Shown in pieces: positions 6,251 to 6,687 of a DNA stretch of 6,687 bases; position 1 is the stretch's first letter, and every line of letters starts with the position of its first letter. Source of the stretch: UBA2330 sp035443185 (lineage in GTDB: Bacteria > Bacteroidota > Ignavibacteria > Tepidaquicellales > Tepidaquicellaceae); the NCBI GenBank assembly GCA_035443185.1, contig DAORRV010000124.1:1-6687 (forward strand), written 5' to 3'. Under the pieces are notes generated by a model that saw only the letters and a program-made list of their open reading frames with translations, did not search any database and had not been told where the DNA came from. A program made the position numbers and the translations under genes.

Positions 6251-6633
6251 GATTCTTTAATTTGAATTTATAGTTCATCAATTTGACTATATTAAAAGCA
6301 AATATCATACCATGAAAAAAGTTGTAATTATATAATAAAACTAACTAATCACCAGTAATTTGTAATATTTGGGGAATATATGGACATGGATTTTGGGGAA
6401 ACAATTCAATTGGTTGAATGTCTGTATTAGTAATAAAATGAATGAAATGAAAATTTACCGGTGAGAATCCTGCCTGAAATCAGTTTTTCAAATAATGTAA
6501 TACTGAATAAAAAAGCACTGAGAAATAAATCACAATGCTTTAATAAATATTATCAATTAATATATTATTAGAAATTTAATTAATAATTACAAAAATTCAT
6601 AATTCCTAATTTTTAATTCTTAATTGAAGCGCG
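6251..6633. other. Non-coding region between the cytochrome gene and tRNA-Phe
   Basis: No gene is supported in these 383 bases. They should hold the minus-strand promoter of the cytochrome gene. Reading the minus strand, GATATTTG (around 6303-6310) resembles the Bacteroidota -7 element, but no matching upstream box is clear. Paired TTTGGGGAA motifs and a palindrome lie at 6368-6419. The end next to the tRNA (about 6590-6626) is a low-complexity run of degenerate TAATTC/TAATTT units, a common kind of AT-rich spacer in related genomes. No GC-rich terminator follows the tRNA. Confidence 0.55.
6368..6419. promoter_or_regulatory. Repeated TTTGGGGAA motifs with adjacent palindrome
   Basis: TTTGGGGAA occurs at 6368-6376 and again at 6392-6400, a 24-bp offset. 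Four bases later comes the perfect inverted repeat ATTCAA-TTGG-TTGAAT (6404-6419). A third exact TTTGGGGAA lies at 19-27 at the other end of the window. The cluster sits about 120-170 bp upstream of the cytochrome start and looks like a possible operator. No regulator can be named. Confidence 0.3.
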
Positions 6634-6687
6634 TGGACAGAGCCGGGCTTGAACCGGCGACACACGGCTTTTCAGGCCGTTGCTCTA
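6634..6687 (-). tRNA. tRNA-Phe (GAA), 5' part beyond the window
   Basis: Read on the minus strand, the end of the D stem (6682-6685) is followed by a 5-bp anticodon stem (6676-6680 with 6664-6668) closing the loop CTGAAAA. This gives the anticodon GAA at 6673-6671. Then come a 5-nt variable loop, a perfect T arm (GCCGG/CCGGC with loop TTCAAGC), the 3' half of the acceptor stem (TCTGTCC, 6641-6635) and the discriminator A at 6634. The 3' CCA is not encoded; the next bases read CGC. The 5' acceptor strand and most of the D arm are outside the window. Confidence 0.93.

Noticed and set aside
6455..6490. Cobalamin-riboswitch-like string CCGGTGAGAATCCTG at about 6459-6473
   Set aside because: Only the GGTG..AATCC core is recalled; the preceding GGGAA, the downstream pairing arms and an adjacent cobalamin-related gene are all missing. 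Probably chance or a remnant too weak to call.
1..6687. CRISPR array, insertion sequence or prophage genes
   Set aside because: No regularly spaced direct repeats, transposase or integrase motifs, or terminal inverted repeats with target duplications are visible in the window.

Overview
The window is AT-rich and its genes lack Shine-Dalgarno sequences. It carries a secreted multiheme cytochrome ending in a type IX secretion sorting domain with the wording QNYPNPFNPST. Together these suggest a member of the Bacteroidota/Chlorobiota/Ignavibacteriota assemblage, most likely Ignavibacteria or a close relative. This is inferred from protein style only.

Layout: (1) 1-452 is non-coding leader DNA with a short hairpin and a possible promoter. 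(2) 453-3017, plus strand, holds three genes that together look like a compact bacterial ubiquitin-like conjugation system. They are an 89-residue YukD-type ubiquitin-like protein ending in an exposed glycine, an E1-type activating enzyme, and a membrane-anchored protein with an N-terminal prokaryotic RING finger. The last two both start with TTG and lie 30 bp apart. (3) 3053-4009, minus strand, is a MenA-type prenyltransferase of menaquinone synthesis, with its own terminator squeezed against the end of the RING gene. (4) 4163-6250, minus strand, is a nine-heme c-type cytochrome with a signal peptide and T9SS sorting domain, also with a clear terminator. (5) 6251-6633 is a non-coding region with repeated and palindromic motifs. 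(6) 6634-6687 is the 3' part of a minus-strand tRNA-Phe (GAA) cut by the window edge.

How the genes fit together: the E1 is expected to adenylate the C-terminal glycine of the ubiquitin-like protein and perhaps hold it on Cys182. The RING protein is the natural E3-like or scaffold partner and would place the reaction at the cytoplasmic face of the inner membrane, with a possible sensor domain outside. No E2 and no JAB-type deconjugase is present, and the cysteine distribution argues that no E2 is hidden inside the two larger proteins. The E1 C-terminal half resembles the ubiquitin-fold domain of eukaryotic UBA3-type E1 enzymes, which is the most striking point in the window. The menaquinone and cytochrome genes belong to respiration and show no obvious link to the conjugation genes beyond being neighbours.
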